From contig NC_019964.1 of assembly GCF_000328525.1 (NCBI RefSeq), forward strand, positions 3,038,001 through 3,102,000: 64,000 nt of DNA. The letters are read 5' to 3'. The notes beneath the pieces were generated by a model that ran no database searches, was not told the DNA's origin, and was given only the letters and a program-made list of their open reading frames with translations. The DNA comes from Halovivax ruber XH-70. GTDB lineage: Archaea > Halobacteriota > Halobacteria > Halobacteriales > Natrialbaceae. Position 1 is the first letter of the stretch; each line of letters starts with the position of its first letter. This document shows positions 9,522-17,505 of the stretch, one piece after another. A program made the translations under genes and the position numbers.

Positions 9522-10588
9522 CGGTCTCCGACCCTCCTTGCGTGATTGTCAAGCTGTTGACCGGGGTTTAACAGTCCCTGAACTGCCTGTTCGATCTGTT
9601 CCGTTGCGGTCATGGGACTTTCTTCTAATTCCTCTTTTAAATACTCTGCAGCCTTCCTCGGAGATAGATCTTGATCCTCGTACAAATAATCGGTCAACAT
9701 CTCGAACACAGCCGGTTGCCACTCTGGGTCCCACTCGTCTGCATCGGGATCGTACTCATGAGCAGCAACTTCCGTCATGCGACCCCAGACAGACGACATC
9801 ACTTGATCCCAGATAAGTTCGGCAGTAAGATCGTCGTACCTACCCTCGCCATTCCACACTATATCCACGACCTGATCGTGGTCCTCATTGAAATAGAGGA
9901 CCGGGTTGTTCGGATCTCGTTTCAGATCAAGGTAATACATACGATCGGCGGGTGGGAAGACCGTATCCTCGTTCTCGTTCTCCTCTTCAAACGAGGTACG
10001 TTCCACTTGCAGCACGTCGTCGCTACCAGCCTCTTCGTCTTCGACGGTAATCCGACACCGTCGGCCATCGGACAGGAAAGCACCGGGTTCTGTCGCGTAG
10101 TCGTGGGTTCGATCTAATCCGAGTGATCGTTCTTTCTCTTCCGAAAGTGGTTCAGAACGCAAGAGGTAGGGGTTAAGGTCAACTCGTTGAGTGATGTCCT
10201 CGGATGAAATGGTCAACGAATCGCTGACCGTCCCGGCACTGATGTCGTCGCCCAACACTGTCCCTGCTCTGGTGTAGGTGTCTACGCAGTGGCCTGCTAC
10301 GATGACTTTTGCAGGATGACTGGCCGATGGACTCTCCGCAGTACTTTCGCTTGCTTCTGGGAGCACCTCCTCAAGGAGATCGGCAGGCACATCTACAGAA
10401 AGACTAAACTCAATCGTAGACCACCCACTGTAGTCAGTGAGATCTAAATTCGAATCGTCGTCTGCTTCGACCGTCTCGTCGCCATCAATGGAAAAGTTCT
10501 CGATACGAAGTTCAAGTTCCCCCAACTTACACTGGTGAGGGAACGTCTCGTATTTCAGAGATCGATTAAGTCTGAGTGTGCTACTCAT
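9518..10588 (-). CDS. Unknown ~350-aa protein, second gene of GHKL trio, copy A
   Basis: A 356-aa acidic protein without a recognised domain. The first 200 residues look beta-rich; the C-terminal third is helical. It aligns by eye over its full length with the 345-aa product of 17502-18539. Shared blocks are GWSTIEFSLSVDVP versus DWSTITIHGKLRLP, PYLLRSEP versus PYLVRTEP, MYYLDLKRDPNNPVLYFNEDH versus LYYLDFRNESHPKLWINSDH, and IWDQVMSSVW versus ILDQVSYGVW. It sits 2 nt after the GHKL ATPase gene and overlaps the DUF6339-like gene by 4 nt. The fixed gene order in both copies suggests that it is a dedicated partner of the ATPase. No catalytic motif is visible. Confidence 0.6.
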   Translation of the reverse strand: MSSTLRLNRSLKYETFPHQCKLGELELRIENFSIDGDETVEADDDSNLDLTDYSGWSTIEFSLSVDVPADLLEEVLPEASESTAESPSASHPAKVIVAGHCVDTYTRAGTVLGDDISAGTVSDSLTISSEDITQRVDLNPYLLRSEPLSEEKERSLGLDRTHDYATEPGAFLSDGRRCRITVEDEEAGSDDVLQVERTSFEEENENEDTVFPPADRMYYLDLKRDPNNPVLYFNEDHDQVVDIVWNGEGRYDDLTAELIWDQVMSSVWGRMTEVAAHEYDPDADEWDPEWQPAVFEMLTDYLYEDQDLSPRKAAEYLKEELEESPMTATEQIEQAVQGLLNPGQQLDNHARRVGDR

Positions 10589-10590
10589 GG

Positions 10591-12600
10591 TTACTCACCT
10601 ACCTCGACTGACCCATCATCAAGTTTGAGTCGAGTCTTCGCTAAATCACCTAATCGAGCTTCGACTCCGTCAAGTTGGGCTTCGATTTCGACCGTTGCAG
10701 ATCTGACGTCTCCGACGGCGTTTACGTAACTTTTCTCGCCGTTCTCACGTGTCTCGGCTACGTCAATCTGTCCACTCCCGTCCGCTACCTCTGCGTCTAT
10801 GTCTTCTACGACCACTGTATCTGCCTCCCTGTTGTCTTCGAACAGAGCGACCAGTTCGAACGTAGCTTCCCACTCCTCTATCGGCCCATCACCTATCGCC
10901 TTCCGTTCCGAGTTTGGTCCAACGGTTCCGGAGAACAGCCACTCGTCACCTGCTATCCTATCGGATATGTGCCATTCGAATAGCGGAGGGATACTAGGGC
11001 TCGGCGGTTTTTTAGTCCCGCCTTCAGTCCTTAAGTCCGAACGCGTCCGAGGCAGAATATCTCGATGGGGGCGGGTTAAGGTTCCGGACCGGTCCGACCG
11101 ACTGTACAGAATCTTCGAGAGAGCACTCCGAAGCGTCTTCGTTGTGAGATCCTCTGCCGGTCCCACACAGCCACTCTCGTATTTCGCCTTGAGTTCGTCA
11201 TTCTTCTTTCCGTACCAACGATCGTGCATCGGTGGTTCGGCCATCGCAAGGAAGTCGTCGATAGCCTCGTCGGACGGTGAATGGGACTCTTCTGAAGGTG
11301 TGCGTGCTTTCCCTGCGGCCAACAAGGCGTGATACTTCCCAGAGTGACCAAGATAGTGGCCTGATTTGTACTTCACGACCATTCCCGGGCCGCGGAACAT
11401 AGCAACCTCCCCAAGACGTTCTGAAGGAGAACCCTCTGTATCACTCGGGTTGGCTTTTCGCGCCGCTACCGTGACGTGCCCCTCAGTTGGAGTGGGGTAC
11501 TCCTCGTTGTCGTCGCACTCACCCTCTTTCTTACTCACGATTCCGTACTCTTGGTCGGTTTTTGCGACCGTCCCCGGCCCGTTGAAAGAGTCCGATGCAT
11601 TACGCATGCGGTCGAAGCACTCAACGAACGGGGAAACGAGGTCGTTGTCCTGAATCGTCTCTTGGGTCAGTCTCGTATCTTCACCGCACACGTCAATCTC
11701 CACCTGAAGATTGCCCCCACGAATTGCCGGCCAAAAGTACTCTGCCGTGGCCCGTATGAATTCGTTATACAATTCGTCCGGTGACGGTTGATCGTCCATC
11801 GCTGGATCGGACGGGTCACGGAAGCCTGGGATCATAATCGTCGTTCCGTTCGCGTCGGGACGGGCCATCCCCAGATCTTCCGCGAGCACTTCAGCCTGAT
11901 CGTTCCAAATCGACTCCGGCCGCTTCAGTTCGTCACGTTGGAATCCAGATTCAGAACCGAACCAGCCGTCGTTCGAATAGCACTCTCCCTCAGACAGATC
12001 GTGAGTCGGGATGAAACAACGACCGACGAGTCGAGGCGATGTCTGACCTGGCCGTTCTTCCGCCAACGTCGAGTTGAACAGCACCGTCTGGAATCCAGAC
12101 GTAACCCAGAGCAACGTACTCCCGAGACCGTGCCGTCCACCGGTACTTCCGCCCTTATTACTCGCACCTGGGTCACGGATGAGTGCCGCATAATCTGAGT
12201 CCTGATCCTCTTCGTTCCCTTGAATCCCCTTAGCGTTCTTCTCCTCAATCGTGAGTAGCCGAAATGCTCCGCCGTTTTCCAAATATTTCACGTAGTCGGC
12301 GAGGCCGTGGCCATCCTGGTCTTTTCCACCTGCTTTGACATGAGCGTATAGATCGTCCCACTGTATGGCCTCCTCAAAGGCAGTGCGATCGTCTAACTCA
12401 CGGAGACGAAACGTCACCTGAACCGGTTCACTCGGGTCGTACCGTGCGTCCACTGAGTTTTGGAGGATTTCACGGACGAACGTCTCCAAATCCCGACTGA
12501 ACGTTTTCTTTTGAATCAGGCCTTGCTTCCGTGTACGCCCACATGGAACGTCTTCGAACCACCACACGGAGCTAGAATCCGTAGCGCTTCCTGTAGTCAC
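10591..12600 (-). CDS. GHKL (Hsp90/MutL/MORC-type) ATPase, copy A
   Basis: A 669-aa protein with a Bergerat ATP-binding fold at its N-terminus. The N box FVREILQNSVDAR spans 41-53, with E44 as presumed general base and N48 as presumed Mg ligand. The G2 loop GGRHGLGSTLLW is at about 154-165. The G1 region reads TIEEKNAKG, with Glu where copy B has Asp. A conserved C-terminal block EVAMFRGPGMVVKY, followed by LLAAGKAR and AEPPMHDRW, recurs in the plus-strand copy at 15598-17505. GHKL ATPases of MutL/MORC type are known in prokaryotic restriction-modification neighbourhoods and usually dimerise around DNA. The GTG start at 12600 is preceded by a TATA-like box 28 nt upstream. This is the first gene of the minus-strand operon leading into the DrmE-like gene, drmA and drmB. 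Confidence 0.75.
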   Translation of the reverse strand: MTTGSATDSSSVWWFEDVPCGRTRKQGLIQKKTFSRDLETFVREILQNSVDARYDPSEPVQVTFRLRELDDRTAFEEAIQWDDLYAHVKAGGKDQDGHGLADYVKYLENGGAFRLLTIEEKNAKGIQGNEEDQDSDYAALIRDPGASNKGGSTGGRHGLGSTLLWVTSGFQTVLFNSTLAEERPGQTSPRLVGRCFIPTHDLSEGECYSNDGWFGSESGFQRDELKRPESIWNDQAEVLAEDLGMARPDANGTTIMIPGFRDPSDPAMDDQPSPDELYNEFIRATAEYFWPAIRGGNLQVEIDVCGEDTRLTQETIQDNDLVSPFVECFDRMRNASDSFNGPGTVAKTDQEYGIVSKKEGECDDNEEYPTPTEGHVTVAARKANPSDTEGSPSERLGEVAMFRGPGMVVKYKSGHYLGHSGKYHALLAAGKARTPSEESHSPSDEAIDDFLAMAEPPMHDRWYGKKNDELKAKYESGCVGPAEDLTTKTLRSALSKILYSRSDRSGTLTRPHRDILPRTRSDLRTEGGTKKPPSPSIPPLFEWHISDRIAGDEWLFSGTVGPNSERKAIGDGPIEEWEATFELVALFEDNREADTVVVEDIDAEVADGSGQIDVAETRENGEKSYVNAVGDVRSATVEIEAQLDGVEARLGDLAKTRLKLDDGSVEVGE

Positions 12601-12621
12601 TATAAGAACTCAACATTGACA

Positions 12622-12634
12622 CAATATAGAATTT
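12622..12634 (-). promoter_or_regulatory. TATA-like promoter element of the GHKL-to-drmB operon
   Basis: Read on the minus strand, the AT-rich stretch TTCTATATTG is centred about 28 nt upstream of the GTG at 12600. That is the archaeal TATA distance for a leaderless transcript. The surrounding 12601-12679 segment is the AT-richest spot between the two minus-strand transcription units, and the next promoter candidate in this direction is more than 7 kb downstream. Confidence 0.5.
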
Positions 12635-12679
12635 TGGGTTGTTGGGTTGAAGCCCGACTTGATTAAGTAAAGTCTCTCC

Positions 12680-13456
12680 TTAATGGAAGTCATCTAACTG
12701 ACGGTTGTCCTCACTTTTCCGCTTAGTATCCATTCGCTTGTCGTAATCGGAGTAGTCGACCCGTCCCTCCGAAATTCCGTGTTCATCCTCGTACACCATC
12801 AACCACAGCCGGACCAAGTAATAGATGAACGGCGCGGGGATCGCGTTCTTTGCGACGTGACCCTTCGGGTACGGCATCGGCGAGTAGTTTTTGACCGCCG
12901 CCCACCACTCTTTGGACCGTTCGGAGAAGAAAAACGACGAGGTCTCAGCTTTATCAGACGGTCCATCTGTGGTCAAGAGTCGCTTCTCACGGGGAGGTTG
13001 TGGAACACTGAACGAAGTTTCGAACGCGCGTTCGTACTTGATCGGCATACCGAACATTCGACCGTTCAGAACGATTGGATCGTCGAGCGGCGCGCGTGGA
13101 ACGTTCTCGATGATGTGATGATCACAGTATTTCTCTGCGAGCATCCGTGCACTCGGGATCATGTTCTCGTGCTCGTCCGGATTCCCCGAAATGCTCGTCG
13201 TCGCGGCCCACCGTGAGCAAACCGGGTGAAACAGTCCGAGATCGAAGGAGACATCGTCGTCGATTGGGAGATCCCACCCCTTGTCCTCGATGTGAGCGTC
13301 TGCTTTGATCGGTGTACTCTCGTTCGTGTCCTTAGGATCGATTCCGACACGAATTACGTTCCCGAAGTCGCTGAGTACCTCTGATTCTGTCCCATAGTCC
13401 GCAAAGCAATGGAGGATGAGCGGCTCTTCGCGTGTCGACATCTGTTCCGAGGTCAT
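12680..13456 (-). CDS. Small phage-type C5 cytosine methyltransferase-like protein
   Basis: A 258-aa protein that keeps the skeleton of the minimal C5 methyltransferases found in phages and archaeal viruses. A motif I-like start ILHCFADYGTESEVLSDFG...VGIDP lies at about 14-41. A motif IV-like HPVCSRWA has the presumed nucleophile C80. Motif VI is IIENVPRAPLDDPIVLNGRMFG with E117-N118-V119. In bona fide enzymes motif I reads DLFCGxGG and motif IV PPC; here FAD-YGT and PVC replace them, so activity is uncertain. There is little room for a target-recognition domain. It ends 79 nt before the GHKL operon start and lies 204 bp downstream of the glycosylase gene on the same strand. It may be a diverged methylase, a DNA-sensing pseudo-enzyme, or a different SAM-dependent enzyme. 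Confidence 0.5.
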   Translation of the reverse strand: MTSEQMSTREEPLILHCFADYGTESEVLSDFGNVIRVGIDPKDTNESTPIKADAHIEDKGWDLPIDDDVSFDLGLFHPVCSRWAATTSISGNPDEHENMIPSARMLAEKYCDHHIIENVPRAPLDDPIVLNGRMFGMPIKYERAFETSFSVPQPPREKRLLTTDGPSDKAETSSFFFSERSKEWWAAVKNYSPMPYPKGHVAKNAIPAPFIYYLVRLWLMVYEDEHGISEGRVDYSDYDKRMDTKRKSEDNRQLDDFH

Positions 13457-13660
13457 ACGAGATCACCTGATACTCGCCCGGGGTTCTGAGAGTACCAAAG
13501 AGAACTCGGCGTAGAAAACATCCGTTTAGAGTCCGCTTGGATTGTCACTGTTGTGCGCTTAGACAGCGACCCAATTTAAAACCTATATCTGTAAATAGCG
13601 TTTGAGTGTCGACTAATCTACAGTGTCGCATCAATACTACATACTCATTAAGTAGTGTGC
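13457..13660. promoter_or_regulatory. AT-rich intergenic gap within the methylase/glycosylase group
   Basis: A 204-bp gap between the glycosylase stop and the small methylase-like gene, with an AT-rich core around 13573-13600 (TTTAAAACCTATATCTG). It may hold a promoter for the 258-aa gene or a terminator of the methyltransferase-glycosylase pair. I cannot fix a position with confidence, and the AT-rich core lies about 120 nt from the 258-aa start codon. Confidence 0.25.
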
Positions 13661-14290
13661 CTACTCCTCCAGTTCCCGAAAGTAGATACAATACTCATTG
13701 GCGAAACACTGCTCACACAGTGGTTCAGTCTGACAGATCAACGCACCGAAATCGAGCAGAGCCAGGTTGTACGCACGGGCCTCGTCGGGTACCAATCGCT
13801 CCGTGAAAGCGAACTGCTCCGCTTCTGATTCAGGCCATGTGTCTCGAAATACCCGGCTGTACACCCGCTCGACGTTCCTGTCGAGTACAGGCAATCGGTC
13901 ACCACGAGCAAAACACAACGTGGCGTTCGCCACGTATCGGCCCACCCGCGGAAGTTCCATCAGCAGCTCTGGCTCGGTAGGGAGGTGGTCGTGTGACGAG
14001 GCGATCTGCTTCAGCGCACTCGCACGCATGTTTTGGAACCCGAGCGGTTCGATCGCTTCGGCGAGTTCGTCTTCGCTTGCCTCCACGATCTCGTCGAGCG
14101 AGGGGAACTGCCCTAGAAACTCCGAATAGACCGTCTCGACGTTGTCAGCCGGCGTCTGGGTCAAGAAAAACTCCGCGACGAATACCTCGTACAAGGTTCG
14201 ATCCGGTTCTCGCCACGAGTACTCGCGGCGGTTCTTCCTCCCCCATTCGAGCAGATCGTTTCGAAATCGTCGCTCTGTCTCGGACGTCAT
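13661..14290 (-). CDS. HhH-GPD DNA glycosylase, Mig/MutY type (probable T:G mismatch glycosylase)
   Basis: A 209-aa glycosylase with the helix-hairpin-helix LPRVGRYVANATLCFA at about 113-128, the catalytic Asp in PVLDRNVERVYSR (D137), and a C-terminal 4Fe-4S cluster formed by C186, C192, C195 and C201 (spacing 5-2-5 rather than the usual 6-2-5). The EndoIII catalytic Lys is replaced by Y119. Tyrosine at this position characterises the thymine-DNA glycosylase Mig.MthI, which sits beside a C5 methyltransferase in Methanothermobacter and repairs T:G mismatches from deaminated 5-methylcytosine. MutY itself has Ser there and an extra C-terminal domain that is absent here. The gene starts 7 nt after the stop of the C5 methyltransferase at 14298-15413. 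That coupling fits repair of damage made by the methylase. Confidence 0.75.
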   Translation of the reverse strand: MTSETERRFRNDLLEWGRKNRREYSWREPDRTLYEVFVAEFFLTQTPADNVETVYSEFLGQFPSLDEIVEASEDELAEAIEPLGFQNMRASALKQIASSHDHLPTEPELLMELPRVGRYVANATLCFARGDRLPVLDRNVERVYSRVFRDTWPESEAEQFAFTERLVPDEARAYNLALLDFGALICQTEPLCEQCFANEYCIYFRELEE

Positions 14291-14297
14291 GGCGCGT

Positions 14298-15413
14298 TCA
14301 GTCGTCGGCGACGGTAGGTTCTACAGACGGAACAGCTTCTCCAACGTGAGAGAGAATCGCCTTCCCCATGTACTCACCGAGCTTCGGAGGGACTGCGTTA
14401 CCGATCATCCGGCCTAGATTCGACACACCGACGTCCTCCCACTCCTCGTAAAATTCGTAGTCTTCGGGGAAGGTCTGGAGCAGAGCTCCCTCTAGTAGCG
14501 AGAGTGCGCGGTTCTGGTCTGTATCGTAGTGTCCGAATCGACCACTGCCGTAATTGTAGAACTGCGTCGTGATCGTCGGTGATGGATCGTCTGGGCGCAT
14601 TCTACTGTAGGGTGCTTTGTACGTCCGCCCGCTCGCCTTCCGGTGGCAGTCCGCGAGGAGATGGTTTAGCCCCTCCTCTTCCCAAAGAGTCCAATCTCCA
14701 CCGGGTTCCATGTTATCGATACGCTCTAAGTTCTTTTCAGAGAGGGAACGGGCCCTATGTACGTCGTTCTCGTCACTGACCTCACCAGCCTGTACCGGTG
14801 GGAGGTGATCGATCGTATCTCGGACCGTGGGGTAGTTATCTTCGTCGTGAATTGGGGGCTCTGGTAACGAGAGAGGACCGCGCTTTGACGCCATGACAAC
14901 CCACCGCTTCCGATTCTGGGGAATCCCGTATTCAGGGCAGTAGACGTTCTTGTTCTCGTCACTGTTGATGTGGTAGTCTTGGGATTCGAGGCTCTCTATG
15001 AACGCATCGTAGACGCCGTCTTCTTGCTTGACCTGAAGTACGTTCTCGGTAACTACCACGTCCGGGTCTACGTACTCTGCGATCCGCGAGACCTCGTTCA
15101 GAAGCCCCCACTTTTGATGATCCTCGTGACCTGACTCCTTCGAGTGTCCCATCGTAGAGTACGGTTGGCAAGGGGCACACGCCGCGAGAACCTTTAGATC
15201 GGTATCCCACGGGTACATCTGTGCGATTGGTTCTGGATCCTGCGCTAACGCCTGGATATCTGCTCGTACGAAATCACCATCTATGTTCTGTTCGTACGGG
15301 TACTTGCAGTCCGGATCGTGGTCTATCCCTGCGACGACAGAAATGCCAGCTTTCTGAAGGCCGTAACTGAGTCCACCGGCCCCACAGAACAGATCCACTG
15401 CGGCCACTTTCAT
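14298..15413 (-). CDS. DNA (cytosine-5) methyltransferase, DrmMII-like
   Basis: A 371-aa, apparently complete C5 methyltransferase. Motif I is VDLFCGAGGLSYGLQKAG (6-23). Motif IV is ACAPCQPYS with nucleophile C82. Motif VI is TENV with E123. Motif VIII is PQNRKRW (165-171). Motif IX lies near RMRPDDPSPTITT, and motif X is GRMIGNAVPPKLGEYM. It transfers a methyl group from SAM to C5 of cytosine in a specific site. In class 2 DISARM the methylase DrmMII marks self DNA, and this gene is the natural candidate because no adenine methylase is seen. It is first in a transcription unit with the glycosylase (7 nt apart) and is divergent from GHKL copy B. A TATA-like box about 28 nt upstream of the ATG suggests a leaderless mRNA. 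The target sequence cannot be read from the protein. Confidence 0.85.
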   Translation of the reverse strand: MKVAAVDLFCGAGGLSYGLQKAGISVVAGIDHDPDCKYPYEQNIDGDFVRADIQALAQDPEPIAQMYPWDTDLKVLAACAPCQPYSTMGHSKESGHEDHQKWGLLNEVSRIAEYVDPDVVVTENVLQVKQEDGVYDAFIESLESQDYHINSDENKNVYCPEYGIPQNRKRWVVMASKRGPLSLPEPPIHDEDNYPTVRDTIDHLPPVQAGEVSDENDVHRARSLSEKNLERIDNMEPGGDWTLWEEEGLNHLLADCHRKASGRTYKAPYSRMRPDDPSPTITTQFYNYGSGRFGHYDTDQNRALSLLEGALLQTFPEDYEFYEEWEDVGVSNLGRMIGNAVPPKLGEYMGKAILSHVGEAVPSVEPTVADD

Positions 15414-15435
15414 AATCCCTATTCTCGCGTTTCCC

Positions 15436-15448
15436 GAGATAAGTGTTG
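15436..15448 (-). promoter_or_regulatory. TATA-like element for the methyltransferase-glycosylase unit
   Basis: On the minus strand CACTTATCTC is centred about 28 nt upstream of the ATG at 15413, the usual distance for a leaderless haloarchaeal transcript. The 184-bp divergent region 15414-15597 also has to serve the plus-strand GHKL gene; AT-rich candidates on that side are near 15547-15556 and 15578-15588. Confidence 0.4.
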
Positions 15449-15597
15449 GGCCACAACGGCGTTTCGAGTCCCGTCGGTAACGTGAGATCCGTGATACCGG
15501 CCAAAAAAAGCCGCCAGTCCGCCCGAGAGACCATCGAATCGTAACAGAAATACTAATTGGGTAGTCTTAGTCCAGTACAGATATACTAGTTTCTCAC

Positions 15598-17505
15598 ATG
15601 GATCAGGAGCAAATACAGATCACCGACGCGGCCGAGTGGTTCTTCTTCAGCGGCGGCCCAGGAGCGCCACGCTACGGCGACGATCCGACCAAACACGCGG
15701 TCGACCACGACACCGAGGCGTTCGTCCGTGAAGTACTCCAAAATGCGAACGATCAGGGGCTCCCAAACGACAACCCAGTCGAAGTGACGTTTCGTTTCGT
15801 CACGCTCACTGGGGCCGAGAAGGAGGAGTTCCTCGATGGACTCGGGTGGGACAATGGACTCGGTAAACGGATACGAGCGGTCGGTGATACACACAACGGT
15901 CATCGTTACGAACGGGTCGTCGAACGAGTCGACGATCCCGATGCCGAACTCCGCCTCCTCGTCGTCGAGGACAGAAACACGACTGGCTTGACTGGAAGTT
16001 GGGACGAAGACTCGAACTACGCCGCACTAGTCCGCGACGAGCTCTACAGCAGCAAGCAAGACGATACCGCTGGTGGTTCGTACGGACTTGGGAAGTCCGT
16101 GCTCTGGACGTTCTCGAGCGCTTCGACGGTCGTTTTCAACTCTCACCTCGCACACGGAGAAAACGAGGGCGATTCACCGCGGCTTGTCGCCCGGTCTAAG
16201 TTCCCCACACACCAACTCCCAGAGGACGAGACGACCTACCAAGGTGCGGGGTGGCTCTGCGAGCCAATCGAGACAGAAGATGGACCCCGACCAGAGTCCT
16301 TCTGGGGGGAGCAGGCCTCCCGACTCGCAGAACAACTGCACGTCGACCGGCCAGCCGTCAGCGGAACGAGCGCTATGGTCGTCGAGTTCCAGGACCCGAC
16401 CCGGGACGAACGACCGGATCTCGAAGATCTCGCACAGGAGTTCGTAGACGCCTCTGTCAAGTACTTCTGGCCAGCGATCTACCGAGGTGACCTCGATATT
16501 ACGGTCGAAACGCCAGACGATACTCTGACGGCCGACGTGGAAAACGTTCCGGCGATCCGACCGTTCGTCGAGGCGTACGATCAGAGAACCACGGACACGC
16601 AGACCTTAGTAGACCCAGGAGACGTTGCTGGACTCGATATCCCGTTCAAACTCCCACCTCGTGCCGATGGAGCCGAGACTCCCGACGGTTCGGTACGGTT
16701 GTCGACTCGCCTCTCGTCTCCCGCAGACGACGATACGTACCTGAACAACGTCGCGCTGTTCCGTGGAGCGGGGATGGTCGTCAAGTACTACGATCAGAGC
16801 CGTGTCGCCTACGGCGACCGCAACTTCTTCGGCGTGTTGGCCGCAGGCGAAGCACGGCCAGAAGGGAAACCATCAGAGAGTGACCGAGAAATCGATCGGT
16901 TCCTCCGATTCGCCGAACCACCCGAACACGACGAGTGGGAGTCTACCGAGAACCTTCGTGAGCAGTATCAGCGTGGCTTCAGGATGGCACTCGACGACGT
17001 GTTCGGTACGCTTCGTGACGGGTTACGACACCTGATTTCGAAGGGCAACAACGATGATTCCCTCTCCGACAACGTTCTTAATCGGTTCCCGATCCACGGG
17101 AGCGGGAGTCCCAGATCCACGGCGTCACCCGCCGAGCCCGTCTTCGAAATCGACAGTTCGTCGCACTTCGACGGTGACGCATGGGCGATCTCTGGTCGGA
17201 TCGAAGTACTCTCAGAGGAGTTCGGTGTTTGGAGTTCAGATATATCACTCACCGGTGTTGGTGAGGACGGATCTCGTTACGAAGAGATTCCCCTTGACCA
17301 CGTCGAGGTAGAACAGTCCGGCGTATCTGTTTCGTTCGAGGAGGGGCGTGCCCATCTCGTCGCCAACGGAGACGTCGACGAAGTCTCGTTCTCTGGGCGC
17401 ACTCATCCCGACGAAGCCGCTGACTTAGTACACGGAGATGTCGGGGAGACGCAACTAGAGATACTCGCAGAATTGCGGACACCAGAAGAGGGAGATCAAG
17501 AGTGA
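15598..17505 (+). CDS. GHKL (Hsp90/MutL/MORC-type) ATPase, copy B
   Basis: A 635-aa paralogue of the minus-strand ATPase. The N box AFVREVLQNANDQ lies at 41-53 with E45 and N49. The G1-like segment VVEDRNTTGLTG has D125. The G2 loop GGSYGLGKSVLW is at 159-170. The C-terminal signature VALFRGAGMVVKYY, FFGVLAAGEAR and RFAEPPEHDEW matches copy A block by block. By eye the copies are roughly one-third identical, so the duplication is old or the two arrived separately. The stop overlaps the GTG start of the next gene (GTGA), and the three plus-strand genes form a tight operon. The role is presumably ATP-driven clamping or signalling on DNA with its two partners; this is inference from the fold and the defence context. 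Confidence 0.75.
   Translation: MDQEQIQITDAAEWFFFSGGPGAPRYGDDPTKHAVDHDTEAFVREVLQNANDQGLPNDNPVEVTFRFVTLTGAEKEEFLDGLGWDNGLGKRIRAVGDTHNGHRYERVVERVDDPDAELRLLVVEDRNTTGLTGSWDEDSNYAALVRDELYSSKQDDTAGGSYGLGKSVLWTFSSASTVVFNSHLAHGENEGDSPRLVARSKFPTHQLPEDETTYQGAGWLCEPIETEDGPRPESFWGEQASRLAEQLHVDRPAVSGTSAMVVEFQDPTRDERPDLEDLAQEFVDASVKYFWPAIYRGDLDITVETPDDTLTADVENVPAIRPFVEAYDQRTTDTQTLVDPGDVAGLDIPFKLPPRADGAETPDGSVRLSTRLSSPADDDTYLNNVALFRGAGMVVKYYDQSRVAYGDRNFFGVLAAGEARPEGKPSESDREIDRFLRFAEPPEHDEWESTENLREQYQRGFRMALDDVFGTLRDGLRHLISKGNNDDSLSDNVLNRFPIHGSGSPRSTASPAEPVFEIDSSSHFDGDAWAISGRIEVLSEEFGVWSSDISLTGVGEDGSRYEEIPLDHVEVEQSGVSVSFEEGRAHLVANGDVDEVSFSGRTHPDEAADLVHGDVGETQLEILAELRTPEEGDQE

Noticed and set aside
1..15413. 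Druantia or BREX instead of DISARM
   Set aside because: Helicase and DUF1998-type protein are separate genes in drmA-drmB order with a C5 methyltransferase; Druantia has them fused in DruE, and no BREX PglZ or BrxC was seen.
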